A DNA stretch of 64,000 nucleotides from Actinoplanes italicus (GCF_003001815.1 NZ_PVMZ01000023.1:62001-126000), one strand, 5' to 3'. Positions 26,806-35,772 are shown, counted from the first letter of the stretch. Numbers and translations are program-made. Notes: generated from the letters alone by a model not told the origin.

Positions 26806-28944
26806 TCATCCTCCGGGCGCCCGGAGGATCCGCGGAGCGTCGGCGGGCCCGAACGCCAGCGACCCCACCGGCGCGGTGGCCTCCGGCTGGGGAGGTCCCA
26901 GCACGGCCAGGGCCTCCACCCAGTAGCGGACCATCGCCCGGCTGGTGCTCTCCTCTCGAGTGACTCCCGCGTCGAGCCGGCGGCGGGCGGCCTCCGGGTC
27001 GGACAGGGCGAGGTCGGCGGCGAAGAGGTCGCCCCAGACCGTGGGCTTGTCGCCCAGTTCCTTCTGGCGGGCGGCCGACGGACCGCGGTAGAACGCACCG
27101 GCGGTCAACGGCAGTAGCTGGATGCCGAGGACGGACTCCGGCTTGGGGTCGAACCAGGTCGCGTAGTCGATCTTGGCGTCCCAGACGATCCCCGCGGTGG
27201 TGTGCGCGTATCCGGCCTCGCGGGTCAACCCTTCGCCAAGCCAATACATCCTGGCTGTCGCCGCCTCCAGCGCGTAGTGGGCGATGCCGTATCCGGTCAT
27301 CTCCTTGTTGCCGCGGACGACTCCCCAGCGGACCACGGCCTCCCAGGCGGCGACGGCTTCGCTGGACGACTCCTGATTGTTGCCGTCCGCGAAGGGGGCG
27401 AACCCGGAGGCGGCCGAACTGCCCAGATAGGCGTTGAAGGCCCGGAAGGGCGGCAGCCCGCTCGGAGGGCCGATCGCCAGTGAACCGGCGTAGTCGCGGA
27501 CGATCAGGTCGACCACGTCGCCGTAGTCACGGGCGAAGGTGGGATCGGCCCCTGCCAGCACGGCTGCGGCGCGGACCAGGTAGCCGTACTGGAAATGATG
27601 GTCGTTGTAGTCCTGTGCGCCGAACTCGGCCGGGACGGCTATCAGTCCACCCCAGGCCGGGTCGTAGCCGAAGTAGCGCCCGTCGGACGGTCCCGTGTAG
27701 GTCAGCCAGTCGACGAGTTGCGGCCGCAACCGATCGAGCGCCGCCGTGCGCTGTGCGTCCGCTCCGGAGGCGGTCGCGACCTCGGCGACGGTGGACAGCC
27801 GGCCGAGTTCCTTGAGCCCGAAGTAGCTGCCGCCCGCGCCGGGTGGATCGGCCAGGTCGCGGTCCAGGTCGGCCAGCACGGCCCGGTTCCCCGTCTCGCT
27901 CAGCGGCACCTTCGGCATGGCCGTGAGCAGGCCGGGCATCGAGACCCCGACCTGCACCGAACCGGCGCTGACCAGGGACATCGTTCCCCGTGCGTCCGGG
28001 TAGGAGCCCGCCAGCGGCGCCGGCCCGGCGGCCAGGCCGGCTTGGTGGTGCGGCAGCAGGGCCCATGCCCCGGTTCCGCCGGTGGCCCGGCGTGCGGTGA
28101 GCGTCTGAGTGACCGTCCCGGCCGCGGCGTCGTACACCGTGGCGGCCGTGGTCTGCACGATCGGATCGCCGGTGCTGGCCTTCTCCCAGCTCGCCCGATC
28201 GGCGCCGATCGGCACCCGTGCGACGGCGAGTTGCCGGCCCGAGCCGGTGACGGTGGATGCGGTCTGCGCCAGATCGGTGCCGAGAACGTCCCAGCGCCCG
28301 CCCGCGATGTCGAGCCGAACCCGGGTGGGCGAGCTGCCGACGTCGCGGAAGGTGCCGTTCACGGTGGGCGCCGCTCCGTCGAAGCGCAGCCACACCACCG
28401 GGCTGCCCTGCGCGAGGGTGACATCGACCCGGCCGCCGCCGGCGAGCCCGACCCGCAGGACGACGTGGAAAGCGCCGTAGCTGACGACGGTGACGGCGCC
28501 GGTCGCCGTGCCGACGGTGAGGGCGGGCAGAAATGGGGTGATGACGGCGTTCGCGGAGGCGGTGAGCGGCGCGCCGCTGATCTGCAGGCCGCCGGCGGCG
28601 GCCTGCACGGCCAGCGGGTGGGTCCAGATCGGCTGGGTACGGGGTCCGGTCAGGGCGGAGCTCCACCACTGGTTGGTCGGCACCGCCTGGCCCGTGAGGT
28701 CGCCGGCCTGTGCGGGGGCCTTGGCCGGGGCGGAGCCGGCCGGCAGCTTCTCGGCGATGCTTCCGCTGCCGGTTGTCACGGGAATCGTGAGCGGCGAGGC
28801 GGCGGCGTCCTCCATGACCGTTCCTGAATTCTGCGGTGGCGCGGCCGGACCGCGGTCCGGCGGCGCGGCGTCCGGTGCCGAGGTGCACGCCGTCAGTGCG
28901 GTGAGCGCCGCGATCGCGGTCATGGTCGCGATACGGCGGTTCAT
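26806..28944 (-). CDS. GH81 endo-beta-1,3-glucanase, lipoprotein
   Basis: 712 residues. Lipobox LTAC (LTALTACTSAP) near residue 20. The body matches family GH81: an N-terminal beta-sandwich (VPTNQWWSSALTGPRTQPIW), then an alpha-barrel with YNDHHFQYGYLVRAA (around residue 445, catalytic Asp) and NNQESSSEAVAAWEAV (around 520, catalytic Glu pair). GH81 enzymes cleave beta-1,3-glucan by inversion. The start overlaps the stop of the HlyD-like gene (ATGA), and a GT2 polysaccharide synthase is the first gene, so the hydrolase probably edits or releases the polymer made by that synthase, as BcsZ does for cellulose. Confidence 0.9.
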   Translation of the reverse strand: MNRRIATMTAIAALTALTACTSAPDAAPPDRGPAAPPQNSGTVMEDAAASPLTIPVTTGSGSIAEKLPAGSAPAKAPAQAGDLTGQAVPTNQWWSSALTGPRTQPIWTHPLAVQAAAGGLQISGAPLTASANAVITPFLPALTVGTATGAVTVVSYGAFHVVLRVGLAGGGRVDVTLAQGSPVVWLRFDGAAPTVNGTFRDVGSSPTRVRLDIAGGRWDVLGTDLAQTASTVTGSGRQLAVARVPIGADRASWEKASTGDPIVQTTAATVYDAAAGTVTQTLTARRATGGTGAWALLPHHQAGLAAGPAPLAGSYPDARGTMSLVSAGSVQVGVSMPGLLTAMPKVPLSETGNRAVLADLDRDLADPPGAGGSYFGLKELGRLSTVAEVATASGADAQRTAALDRLRPQLVDWLTYTGPSDGRYFGYDPAWGGLIAVPAEFGAQDYNDHHFQYGYLVRAAAVLAGADPTFARDYGDVVDLIVRDYAGSLAIGPPSGLPPFRAFNAYLGSSAASGFAPFADGNNQESSSEAVAAWEAVVRWGVVRGNKEMTGYGIAHYALEAATARMYWLGEGLTREAGYAHTTAGIVWDAKIDYATWFDPKPESVLGIQLLPLTAGAFYRGPSAARQKELGDKPTVWGDLFAADLALSDPEAARRRLDAGVTREESTSRAMVRYWVEALAVLGPPQPEATAPVGSLAFGPADAPRILRAPGG

Positions 28945-29720
28945 GCGCTGTTCACGGCGGGGGTGCTCCCGACGGCCGTGGTGGTGTCGACGACCACGGC
29001 GAACTGCAGCCCCGGCACCAGTGTCCGCACGGTCGCACGGGCCGCCGGGTCCGGCCGCAGCACGACTGTCAGCTCGTTCTCGGCGCTCGTCTGCCGGCCG
29101 GCATCGACCTTCGGCTCGACCTTCTCCAGCGTCGCGGTCATCCGGCCGGGGACGCCGGGGCCGGTCACGTAGGCGGTCATCCCGAGCCGGAACTGGCGCA
29201 GCTTCTCCAGCGGCACGTCGACCGCGAAGGCGACCTTGGCCGGGTCGTACAGGGTGACGATCGGCTCACCGGCGCGGGCGATCTGCCCGGGAGCTACGTT
29301 GATCTTGGTGATGATGCCCGCGGCGGGTGCCTGCAACTTCTGCACTCGTCGCGTGTTCCCGTCCCCGTCCGCGGTCAGCGTGATCGTGGCCAGGACGGCG
29401 CCCGCGGTGACGCTGGTCCGCTCGGTGGCCAGCATGTCGGTGACGACGGCGGCGTCGGCCGAACCGACGGCGATCGGCTGCGCGATGAGCACGGCCGTAC
29501 CGGCATCCACCATGTTCCGTTCGGCGAGGCGCTGCCGCACGATGTGGGTGCCGCCGGCGCCGGCCGCTGCCAGCAGGATCAGCACCACCAGGCTGGTACG
29601 CACGACGCGCAGTGCGCTGCGTCCTCGGCGCTTGGGCGGCGGGGCTACCGGCGCGGTGTGCTGAATGACTCTGGTGGAGTCGTTGTCGTAGGTTCTGACG
29701 TTGTCGATCGTGGCGCTCAT
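28941..29720 (-). CDS. HlyD-like membrane-fusion/periplasmic adaptor protein (Alg44-like)
   Basis: 259 residues. A single membrane anchor (VVRTSLVVLILLAAAGAGGTHI) near residue 40-60 is followed by biotinyl-lipoyl-type beta segments (VTAGAVLATITL; LQAPAAGIITKINVAPGQIA; GEPIVTLYDPAKVAFAVDVP) and a beta-barrel end. No PilZ domain is present, unlike Alg44. It lies between the GT2 synthase (30 bp upstream) and GH81 (overlap), so its likely role is to guide the growing polysaccharide outside the membrane. Confidence 0.85.
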   Translation of the reverse strand: MSATIDNVRTYDNDSTRVIQHTAPVAPPPKRRGRSALRVVRTSLVVLILLAAAGAGGTHIVRQRLAERNMVDAGTAVLIAQPIAVGSADAAVVTDMLATERTSVTAGAVLATITLTADGDGNTRRVQKLQAPAAGIITKINVAPGQIARAGEPIVTLYDPAKVAFAVDVPLEKLRQFRLGMTAYVTGPGVPGRMTATLEKVEPKVDAGRQTSAENELTVVLRPDPAARATVRTLVPGLQFAVVVDTTTAVGSTPAVNSA

Positions 29721-29750
29721 GGTCGTACCTCTCGGCGGTGTGGACCGGGG

Positions 29751-31361
29751 TCAGGCGGTTGCCGCGGCGTGCTGCGGCTGGGTGGGGGTCTGTTCGCCGG
29801 CGGCGGGCAGCGGGGCGTCCGACGGTCCGGCCGACGGCTTCGTGCCGTGCCGGAGCCGGCCGCCGGTGACCGATTCGAGGATCATCCGGCCGAGAATCAG
29901 AACGATCATGGAGGCCCAGCCGACGGACAGCCAGGTCGGCGCGGGATCGGCCATCACGAGCACGCCGACCACGATGGCCGTGACGTTCAGTACCAGGAGC
30001 GCGAACAGCGGCATGACCGCCCACAGCGACCGGGTGCCGTCGCCGCCGGCGTTGGTGGCCTTCCACTTCGCCGGCCGGCCGAGCAGCACGCCGCCGAGCG
30101 CTCGCAGATGAACCGGCGTAGAGCCGATGCTGGCCACGATCGCCGAGAGCTTGAACCCGCCCGACTGCAGCCAGGTGACCAGCAGCACGGCGGCCTGGAA
30201 CGGCAGGTAGTGGGTCGCCCAGGCGAGGCCGTCGGCGCGAATCGGGCTCAGTGCGAAGAGCAGGTAGAGCGCCGGGAAGAGCATGAAGGTCAGCATCGCC
30301 ACGGACAGCAGGTAGTGCGTACCGCAGAAAAGGTATTGCAGCCGCTGGTCGATCGTCAGGCCGATTCCCCGCTTGAACAGGCGCCCGCGTAGCAGCACCT
30401 CGAAGCCGCCGCTCGCCCAGCGCAGCTGCTGCTTCAGGTACGACGGGACGTCCTGTGGGGCCAGTCCGCGAGCCAGCACCTGCGGGACGTAGATGGACTT
30501 CCAGCCGCGCTTGTGCAGCTCGATCGACGTCCAGATGTCCTCGGAGTTGCTGCCCGTCCAGATGCCGCCGATGTTGTCCAGCGCGGCCCGCCGGAACATC
30601 ACGTTCGTACCGACGCAGAACGCGGCGTTGAAGTGGTTCTTGCCCGGGCAGACGAGCTCGTAGAAGATGCGCTGAGCCTCGCCGGAGCCGGTGGCGACCA
30701 GATTCACGTTGTTCGTGTAGAACTGCGGGGACTGGACGAATGCCACGTCCGGGTCGTGGAAGTGCGGCAGGATGCTGAGCAGGAAACTCGGCTCGGGCAC
30801 ATGGTCGGCGTCGAAGATGACCACGAACTCACCGTTGGTACGGGCCAGTCCGGCATTGACATTGCCGGCCTTCGCATGTGCGCCGCCCGGCCGGCGCAGA
30901 TAGTCGACGCCCAGCTGGTCCGCGATCTCGCGCAGTTCGTCGCTGTCGCCGTCGTCGAGCAGGAACGTCCGGTGTGGCAGGTCCATGTCGCGGGCCGCGA
31001 TCATGGTGCGCCGGACCAGCGCCGGCTCCTCGCCGTACGCGGTGATGAAGACGTCGATGGACGGTACGTCCGAGCCGGCCCGCAGCCGGTTGCGCCAGAC
31101 GGTGGCGTCCACCGGTTCGGGCCGGTCGTCGTGAGCCAGGATGGTCCACCACGTGCCGATCAGATGCAGGGCGGTCAGGCCTTCGGCAGCCAGCATGGCG
31201 AACCAGAGCCAGCCGGGCCCGCGGTACGCCGGATTGAGCAGGAACAGCTGATAGAACAGGGTGGCGACGAGCGCCGCGATGATGGCTACGCGCGTCGAAC
31301 GCTGCAGCGGCCGCCACGCCAGGCGAGCTGCCCGGGCCGGCGGAACTGGCGGTGCCGTCAT
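29751..31361 (-). CDS. processive family 2 glycosyltransferase (cellulose/curdlan synthase-like)
   Basis: 536 residues from ATG 31361. Two N-terminal membrane helices, a cytosolic GT2 domain and at least four C-terminal helices. Motifs: VFITAYGEEP (about 103), LLDDGDSDEL, FDADHVPEPSF (about 182; DxD), NSEDIW (in place of TED) and QQLRWASGG (about 312; the Q-Q-x-R-W signature of processive synthases). It makes a beta-linked polysaccharide from a nucleotide sugar. The operon partner GH81 suggests the product is beta-1,3-glucan, like the curdlan synthase CrdS; cellulose is the alternative. No PilZ domain is present. Confidence 0.9.
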   Translation of the reverse strand: MTAPPVPPARAARLAWRPLQRSTRVAIIAALVATLFYQLFLLNPAYRGPGWLWFAMLAAEGLTALHLIGTWWTILAHDDRPEPVDATVWRNRLRAGSDVPSIDVFITAYGEEPALVRRTMIAARDMDLPHRTFLLDDGDSDELREIADQLGVDYLRRPGGAHAKAGNVNAGLARTNGEFVVIFDADHVPEPSFLLSILPHFHDPDVAFVQSPQFYTNNVNLVATGSGEAQRIFYELVCPGKNHFNAAFCVGTNVMFRRAALDNIGGIWTGSNSEDIWTSIELHKRGWKSIYVPQVLARGLAPQDVPSYLKQQLRWASGGFEVLLRGRLFKRGIGLTIDQRLQYLFCGTHYLLSVAMLTFMLFPALYLLFALSPIRADGLAWATHYLPFQAAVLLVTWLQSGGFKLSAIVASIGSTPVHLRALGGVLLGRPAKWKATNAGGDGTRSLWAVMPLFALLVLNVTAIVVGVLVMADPAPTWLSVGWASMIVLILGRMILESVTGGRLRHGTKPSAGPSDAPLPAAGEQTPTQPQHAAATA

Positions 31362-31460
31362 GGATGCCCCCGAAGGCCTTCGATATGTAGCGCCGTGGAT
31401 TCGGTGCCGTAGACCAGGGAACAGGAACATCTTCCGGCGCGCGACATATCGTTCCGAACA

Positions 31461-31488
31461 TTTATATTCGGCTCGGGTTTCGGTTCAA
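31461..31488 (-). promoter_or_regulatory. sigma-70-like promoter of the glucan operon
   Basis: On the minus strand TTGAAC (31488-31483) and TATAAA (31466-31461) are separated by 16 bases, about 95 bp before the glycosyltransferase start. The surrounding 31440-31640 is notably AT-rich for this genome. The remainder of the divergent gap 31362-31789 shows no gene. Confidence 0.5.
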
Positions 31489-31789
31489 TGAAATCGCGGT
31501 CATCCGCACTGTTGGATGATCTTCAAAAATTGTGTCACATGCCATCTGAACTGCTACTAAGCATTTGTGAGCGTTAAATTCTGGTGACTTTCTGGTCTCC
31601 TTCATCCCACCGCGAAACATTGGTCAGTGTGTGAGGTCACATGGTTCGCCGGCGCGATGACGGGTCCTATCAATGCGACCGAAACCTTGCCGAAACGGCC
31701 GGCGCGAATTGGCGGGAGGCCAATATCCGGTGAAGCTCGTGCCACACGATGATTTCCCGGGATGGCAGCGGTCTGCGACGATCATCGCC

Positions 31790-33028
31790 ATGCGCAAGAT
31801 TGCTGTGGCGTCGGTCTTCGTCCTGATGGCGTCGGGGTGCGTCGCCGAGCCCGCCGGCATGAGCGGCGGCACGGCATCGCCCTCGGTGCACTCCTCGACC
31901 GCCGTCGGTGCGTCACCCGAGGCCACCGTCTCCGACACACCGGCGCCGGCCTGGCGGCTGGCCACGATGCCGGAACTGGCCGGGCCGACCAGCATGCTGT
32001 GGGACGTCGTGTCGGTGGACGCCGCGCATGCGTGGGCCGTCGGCAGCGAGGCCTACTCGCCCGAGCGCCCGGACGACACCGGTACCCCGCTGATCCTCCA
32101 GAAGGAGGGAACCGGCTGGGCGCGCGCGGAGCTGCCGGCGATCGGGTGGCACGGCCGGTTCGACCTCGTCGCGGCCGACTCGCCCGCCAATGTCTGGGTG
32201 GTCGGCAGCACGACCGCCGCCGATCCCTGGGCTCAGGTGACGCACGTCCTGCACTACGACGGGACCGCCTGGCGCGAGGTGCCGTTCCCCCGCGGTGCCA
32301 AAAAGGACTACACGCTGATCACCGGGCTGACCGTCGTGGAGGGACAGCCGTGGGTGGTGGGCAACCGCCAGAGCGACGTGATCATCGAGCAGTGGGACGG
32401 CCGATCCTGGCGGTCGCATCAGTCGCCCGCCGAGTGCCGCACCGGCGGTACCTCCTTCGGCGGCATGCCGAACTTCTGCACCTTCACCGCGATCAAGGCC
32501 TTCGGCCCGGATGACGTCTGGGCCGCCGGCAACGGCGCGTGGAAAGGGTTCAAGGGCCCGCTGCTGTTCCACTTCAACGGCTCGGCCTGGCGTACGGTCC
32601 AGGTGGGCATCAACGAGCAGGAGTCGGGCTTCGACGCGCTCGCGGGTCGCTCGTCCGGTGAGCTGTGGGCGGTCGGCGACGGCGGGCTGGCCGTGCGCGG
32701 TGCTGGTGGATCCTTCGAAGTGCTCCCCGGCACTCCGGGTGATGCGCTGCCCGACCTGGCGACGGACCCGGCCGGCCTGCCGTGGCTGATCGGGAACTCG
32801 ACGGCGCCGAGTGCGAAGCTCTTCTCGTACGGCACGGATGCTTGGACCGGAGTGCCCGCGCCGCAGCCGCCGGATGCGGTCGGCATGAGCCTGAACGGCA
32901 TCACCGGAACCCCGGGCAGCCCGCTGATGTTCGCGGTGGGTGCGGCCGACCTCCCCACCGACCCGCGCTATCTGAGGGCTGTCCTGCTCGAGTACGTGCC
33001 GGCCGTGCCGGCGGGATCGAGCGTCTAG
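31790..33028 (+). CDS. secreted lipoprotein with beta-propeller-like repeats
   Basis: 412 residues. Signal peptide with lipobox ASGC (VASVFVLMASGCVAE), then a Ser/Thr/Pro-rich linker. The remaining 340 residues carry recurring WAVG/WVVG/WAAG strands (DAAHAWAVGSEAY; SPANVWVVGSTTA; GPDDVWAAGNGAW; SSGELWAVGDGGL), the pattern of a Kelch/galactose-oxidase-like propeller. No catalytic residues recognised. It is probably an envelope-attached binding protein. It is divergent from the glucan operon; whether it is functionally linked is unclear. Confidence 0.8.
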   Translation: MRKIAVASVFVLMASGCVAEPAGMSGGTASPSVHSSTAVGASPEATVSDTPAPAWRLATMPELAGPTSMLWDVVSVDAAHAWAVGSEAYSPERPDDTGTPLILQKEGTGWARAELPAIGWHGRFDLVAADSPANVWVVGSTTAADPWAQVTHVLHYDGTAWREVPFPRGAKKDYTLITGLTVVEGQPWVVGNRQSDVIIEQWDGRSWRSHQSPAECRTGGTSFGGMPNFCTFTAIKAFGPDDVWAAGNGAWKGFKGPLLFHFNGSAWRTVQVGINEQESGFDALAGRSSGELWAVGDGGLAVRGAGGSFEVLPGTPGDALPDLATDPAGLPWLIGNSTAPSAKLFSYGTDAWTGVPAPQPPDAVGMSLNGITGTPGSPLMFAVGAADLPTDPRYLRAVLLEYVPAVPAGSSV

Positions 33029-33079
33029 ACACCTTTTACGGTCAGGGTCTGGTGGGGACAGTCCTGTCCCGGGCCGCCT

Positions 33080-33290
33080 GATCGCCCAGCCGTGCCCGGT
33101 GAGCCCTTCCGCGGGCTGTTGATCGTCCAGCCGTGGGCAGCGAACCCTTCCCCAGGCCGCTTGATCGCCCAGCCGTGGGCGGTGAACCCTTCCCCGGGCT
33201 GTTGATCGCCCAGCCGTGGCCGGTGAACCCTTCTCCGCGCCGCTTGATCGCCCAGCCGTGGGCGGCGAACTCTTCCCCGGTCCGGAGGCA
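33080..33290. repeat. 41/42-bp alternating direct repeat, 5 copies
   Basis: GATCGCCCAGCCGTG-type units start at 33080, 33121, 33163, 33204 and 33246, giving spacings of 41, 42, 41 and 42 bp (an 83-bp double unit). Each carries GTGAACCCTTCC or a close variant. A partial sixth element begins near 33329. It lies just behind the propeller lipoprotein gene and is not coding. Confidence 0.85.
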
Positions 33291-33329
33291 GCGATATCCC
33301 GGAGCCCGGCTCCGAAAACGGCCCTAGTT

Positions 33330-34225
33330 GATCGTCCAGCACCGGGTCGCGGCGGTAACCGACCCCGCGAGCCCGGAGCCCACGACGGTAACGCCCGGCC
33401 ATCAGCCGACCGAGCGCCACCGACGGCTCAGACGGATGCGGCCGACGGGCCCGGGAACCCCGACTGCGAAAGCTCTCTAGGCCGTGGTTTCGTAGGCGCG
33501 CTTGCGGGGTGTGAGGCTGTCAGCCGTATGTCGGGCCTGGGTTCCCCCTGCCCTGAGGTGACTCGGCTACGCCAGCTCGCGGGCCGTCAGGTGTCGCGTG
33601 GTCGTGGTCGTCGGCTTGCGTGGGGTTCTGCTGCGTGATCAGGTCGGCCTGGGAGGGGTGCGTGGGTATCGCGTCCGGGGAATCGGCAGGATCGTGAACC
33701 TGGCGCAGACGTGGGCCAGGCCCTAACCGGGCTCGTCGGCGCTGACCCTCGTCGAGTTCGATCATCGGGGCGTCGCCGCCGGCGTACTGGAGCAGGTGCA
33801 TCAGCGTCTCGGAGAGATTGTCCGGTGCGTCGGGCAGCCGGGCACGCAGACGATCGGCACGCCGGCTGGCCGGTACCCCGGTCTCCGGCGACGACGTGCG
33901 CCGGCTCTGCGGCCGGGTGGCCGATGTGCTGCTCGGCGCGGCCGGGGTGGGCTCGGCGATCCAGGTGTCGTTGCTGGATCTTCCCGGCCGGCGCCGAGGT
34001 GGACGAGCTCAGCTCGTCGACGGCCGCCGCGAAGGCCGTACCGCAGGAGAGGGAACAGCCGTCACGCGGTGCGCGAGTCGCCGTGACCACCCCGGCCCCG
34101 TCGTTCGCCGCGTGGTTCTCGGCGAGGTTGCGGGCGTAGGGCCTGACCCTGGAGGCCGCGGCCCGCCGCCTGGACGTGTCGACGAAGGCGGTCGGCCGGT
34201 GGCTGTCCGGCGCGACCGAACCCGG
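33330..34225. other. gene-free, probably degenerate region
   Basis: Several frames are open here on both strands but none has a ribosome site, sustained codon bias or a recognisable domain over its length, and good-looking fragments jump between frames. At 34138-34258 (+) one frame reads GLTLEAAARRLDVSTKAVGR, resembling the helix-turn-helix of an XRE-type regulator, immediately after a stop and running into the convergent DUF4386 gene. I take the region as remains of one or more decayed genes. Confidence 0.45.
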
Positions 34226-34885
34226 CTACGCGATCTTTACCGGATCCGTTCCGCCTTCGGCGGGCCGCCGCTGTGAGCGCTTGCGGGTCCCGAAGATCAG
34301 CAGATAGCCGATGATCCAGAACTCGCCGATGGTGGCGGGGAAGGCCAGCGGGTCGAACCGCAGGAAGGCGTGCAGGACGTAGCCGACGCCGCTGACGATC
34401 AGGAGCCAGCCGAGCGCCTTCGGCATCAGTCCGGTGCCGAGCACGGCCGTGCCCATCGGGATCAGCCACAGCCCGAAGAAGATCGCGCCGACCGCCCAGA
34501 GCTCGCCGCTGATCGTGAACAGCAGCTGGACGGTGTTCGCGGCGTCGCCGAACGGGTCGGTGGCGATGTTGTTCGCGGCTCCCAGCAGGCCCGCGCTGAT
34601 CAGGATGAGTGTCGAGTTGATCAGGCCGAACGCGGCGATTCCGGCGGCCGAGACGGGGTCCGAGGTGCGGAAGAGCCGGTAGAACCAGGCCGCGGTCAGT
34701 GCCTGGGTGAGGACGATCAGCAGCTCGAAGACGACGAGGGCGGTCGCGAGATTCGGGTTGCCGGTGAGGTTGGCGAGGGTGGCGGTGGGGTCGGCGGCGT
34801 CGTACAGGCGGGGCCGGGTCCAGAGAAAGCCCAGCATGCCGCTGATGGCGAGACCGAGATAGAGCAGTCCGGTGGTACGGGCCAT
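34226..34885 (-). CDS. DUF4386-type integral membrane protein
   Basis: 219 residues from ATG 34885, with about six membrane helices (GLLYLGLAISGMLGF; LATALVVFELLIVLTQALTA; GIAAFGLINSTLILISAGL; LFTISGELWAVGAIFFGLWL; ALGWLLIVSGVGYVL; FWIIGYLLIFG). The arrangement is that of DUF4386 proteins, which have no known reaction. It is divergent from a TetR gene across 52 bp carrying two identical-type operators, so it is almost certainly repressed by that regulator. Confidence 0.85.
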   Translation of the reverse strand: MARTTGLLYLGLAISGMLGFLWTRPRLYDAADPTATLANLTGNPNLATALVVFELLIVLTQALTAAWFYRLFRTSDPVSAAGIAAFGLINSTLILISAGLLGAANNIATDPFGDAANTVQLLFTISGELWAVGAIFFGLWLIPMGTAVLGTGLMPKALGWLLIVSGVGYVLHAFLRFDPLAFPATIGEFWIIGYLLIFGTRKRSQRRPAEGGTDPVKIA

Positions 34886-34894
34886 GGCTACTTC

Positions 34895-34928
34895 CTTACA
34901 ACGTAAGGTTGATGTCTTACGCAGTAAG
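34895..34928. promoter_or_regulatory. double TetR operator CTTAC-N3-GTAAG
   Basis: Two perfect inverted repeats, CTTAC-AAC-GTAAG (34895-34907) and CTTAC-GCA-GTAAG (34916-34928), are 21 bp apart, two helical turns on the same face. They fill the gap between the DUF4386 and TetR genes. Confidence 0.8.
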
Positions 34929-34937
34929 GTAAGGCCT

Positions 34938-35573
34938 GTGCGCAAGGCGTTGACCCGTGACCGGGTACTGCAGGCAGCCGTCACGATCGCCGACCGGGAC
35001 GGGATAGCGGCCCTGACCATGCGTCGGCTCGGCGCCGAGCTCGGGGTCGAGGCGATGTCGCTCTACCACCACCTGCGCGGCAAGGACGCCCTGCTCGACG
35101 GGGTCGCCGAGACGTTGGTGGGCGAGATCCTGGAGGCCGTCGAGCAGGTCGTCGCCGACGGGGATTGGCGGGCGCTGCTGCGGGCGCGGTTCCTCGCCGC
35201 GCGCGAGATCATGCTGCGTCACCGCTGGGGGCCGGGCGTGCTGAACTCCCGGGCGGACGTGCCGTTCGGGGTGCTGCGCTACTACGACTCGATCATCGGG
35301 GTCATGATCGGGGCCGGGTTCTCCTACCGGATCGCGCACCGGGCGGTGCACGCGTTCGGGAGCATGCCGCTCGGGTTCGTGCAGGAGGCGTTCAGCCCTT
35401 CCGCCGACGACACCGGTGGGGACGACCTCGCGGCGGTCGCCGACCTGCTGCCCAACCTGGTGGCGATGGTCGCGAGCGAGGCACACGAGGCCGAGCTGGG
35501 CTGGTGTGACAGTCAGGTCGAGTTCGAGTTCACTCTGGACCTGCTGCTGGACGGTCTCGACCGGGCGCGCTGA
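34938..35573 (+). CDS. TetR-family transcriptional regulator (TetR_C class)
   Basis: 211 residues from GTG 34938, just behind the second operator. The DNA-binding domain resembles tetracycline repressors: ALTRDRVLQAAVTIADRDGI, RRLGAELGVEAMSLYHHLRG, KDALLDGVAETLVGEIL; the C-terminal part is the TetR_C type. It probably binds the two CTTAC-N3-GTAAG sites and controls itself and the divergent membrane protein, a drug- or metabolite-responsive pair (inference). Confidence 0.9.
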   Translation: MRKALTRDRVLQAAVTIADRDGIAALTMRRLGAELGVEAMSLYHHLRGKDALLDGVAETLVGEILEAVEQVVADGDWRALLRARFLAAREIMLRHRWGPGVLNSRADVPFGVLRYYDSIIGVMIGAGFSYRIAHRAVHAFGSMPLGFVQEAFSPSADDTGGDDLAAVADLLPNLVAMVASEAHEAELGWCDSQVEFEFTLDLLLDGLDRAR

Positions 35574-35631
35574 ATCCCGGTGACTGCTCCCGCCCGTCCT
35601 GGGCCGGGCGCGCCGAACACCAGCAGAAAAG

Positions 35632-35653
35632 TGTCGGTGGGCTCGCGTATGCT
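35632..35653 (+). promoter_or_regulatory. PafBC-type (RecA-NDp) DNA-damage promoter 1
   Basis: TGTCGGTG, 8 bases, TATGCT: this matches the known mycobacterial PafBC/RecA-NDp consensus TTGTCRGTG-N8-TANNNT. Transcription should start near 35660, at the beginning of the tRNA-like element, and run into the LRR-ankyrin-MoxR genes. Confidence 0.7.
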
Positions 35654-35660
35654 CCGGCGC

Positions 35661-35738
35661 GGCGAGGTCGTAGCGCAGAGGTCGTCGCGCCTTGGCGTCA
35701 AGCAGGAGGACGCCGGTTCGAATCCGGCCGGTCTCGCC
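35661..35738 (+). ncRNA. tRNA-like RNA 1
   Basis: The fold is cloverleaf-like: acceptor GAGGTCG (35664-35670) with CGGTCTC (35729-35735), extended by GGC/GCC; U8-A9; D stem GCGC/GCGC with a GG-containing loop; T arm GCCGG-TTCGAAT-CCGGC. Against copy 2 (39994-40071) acceptor positions 2 and 3 change on both sides, keeping pairing. The anticodon region CTTGGCGTCAAGCAGGAGG cannot form a 5-bp stem with a 7-base loop and has no U33. It could instead fold as CTTG-GCGT-CAAG, leaving AGGAGG exposed. No CCA end is encoded. So it is a tRNA mimic or tRNA-derived leader rather than a working elongator tRNA. Confidence 0.7.
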
Positions 35739-35772
35739 ACCTGTTCTCTGGCCGCGCGGGGGAGGCGTCGTC

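Noticed and set aside
33587..34276. Several open frames of 90-170 codons on both strands
   Set aside because: No ribosome sites, no domain over the length, and coding-like bits shift frame; treated as degenerate.
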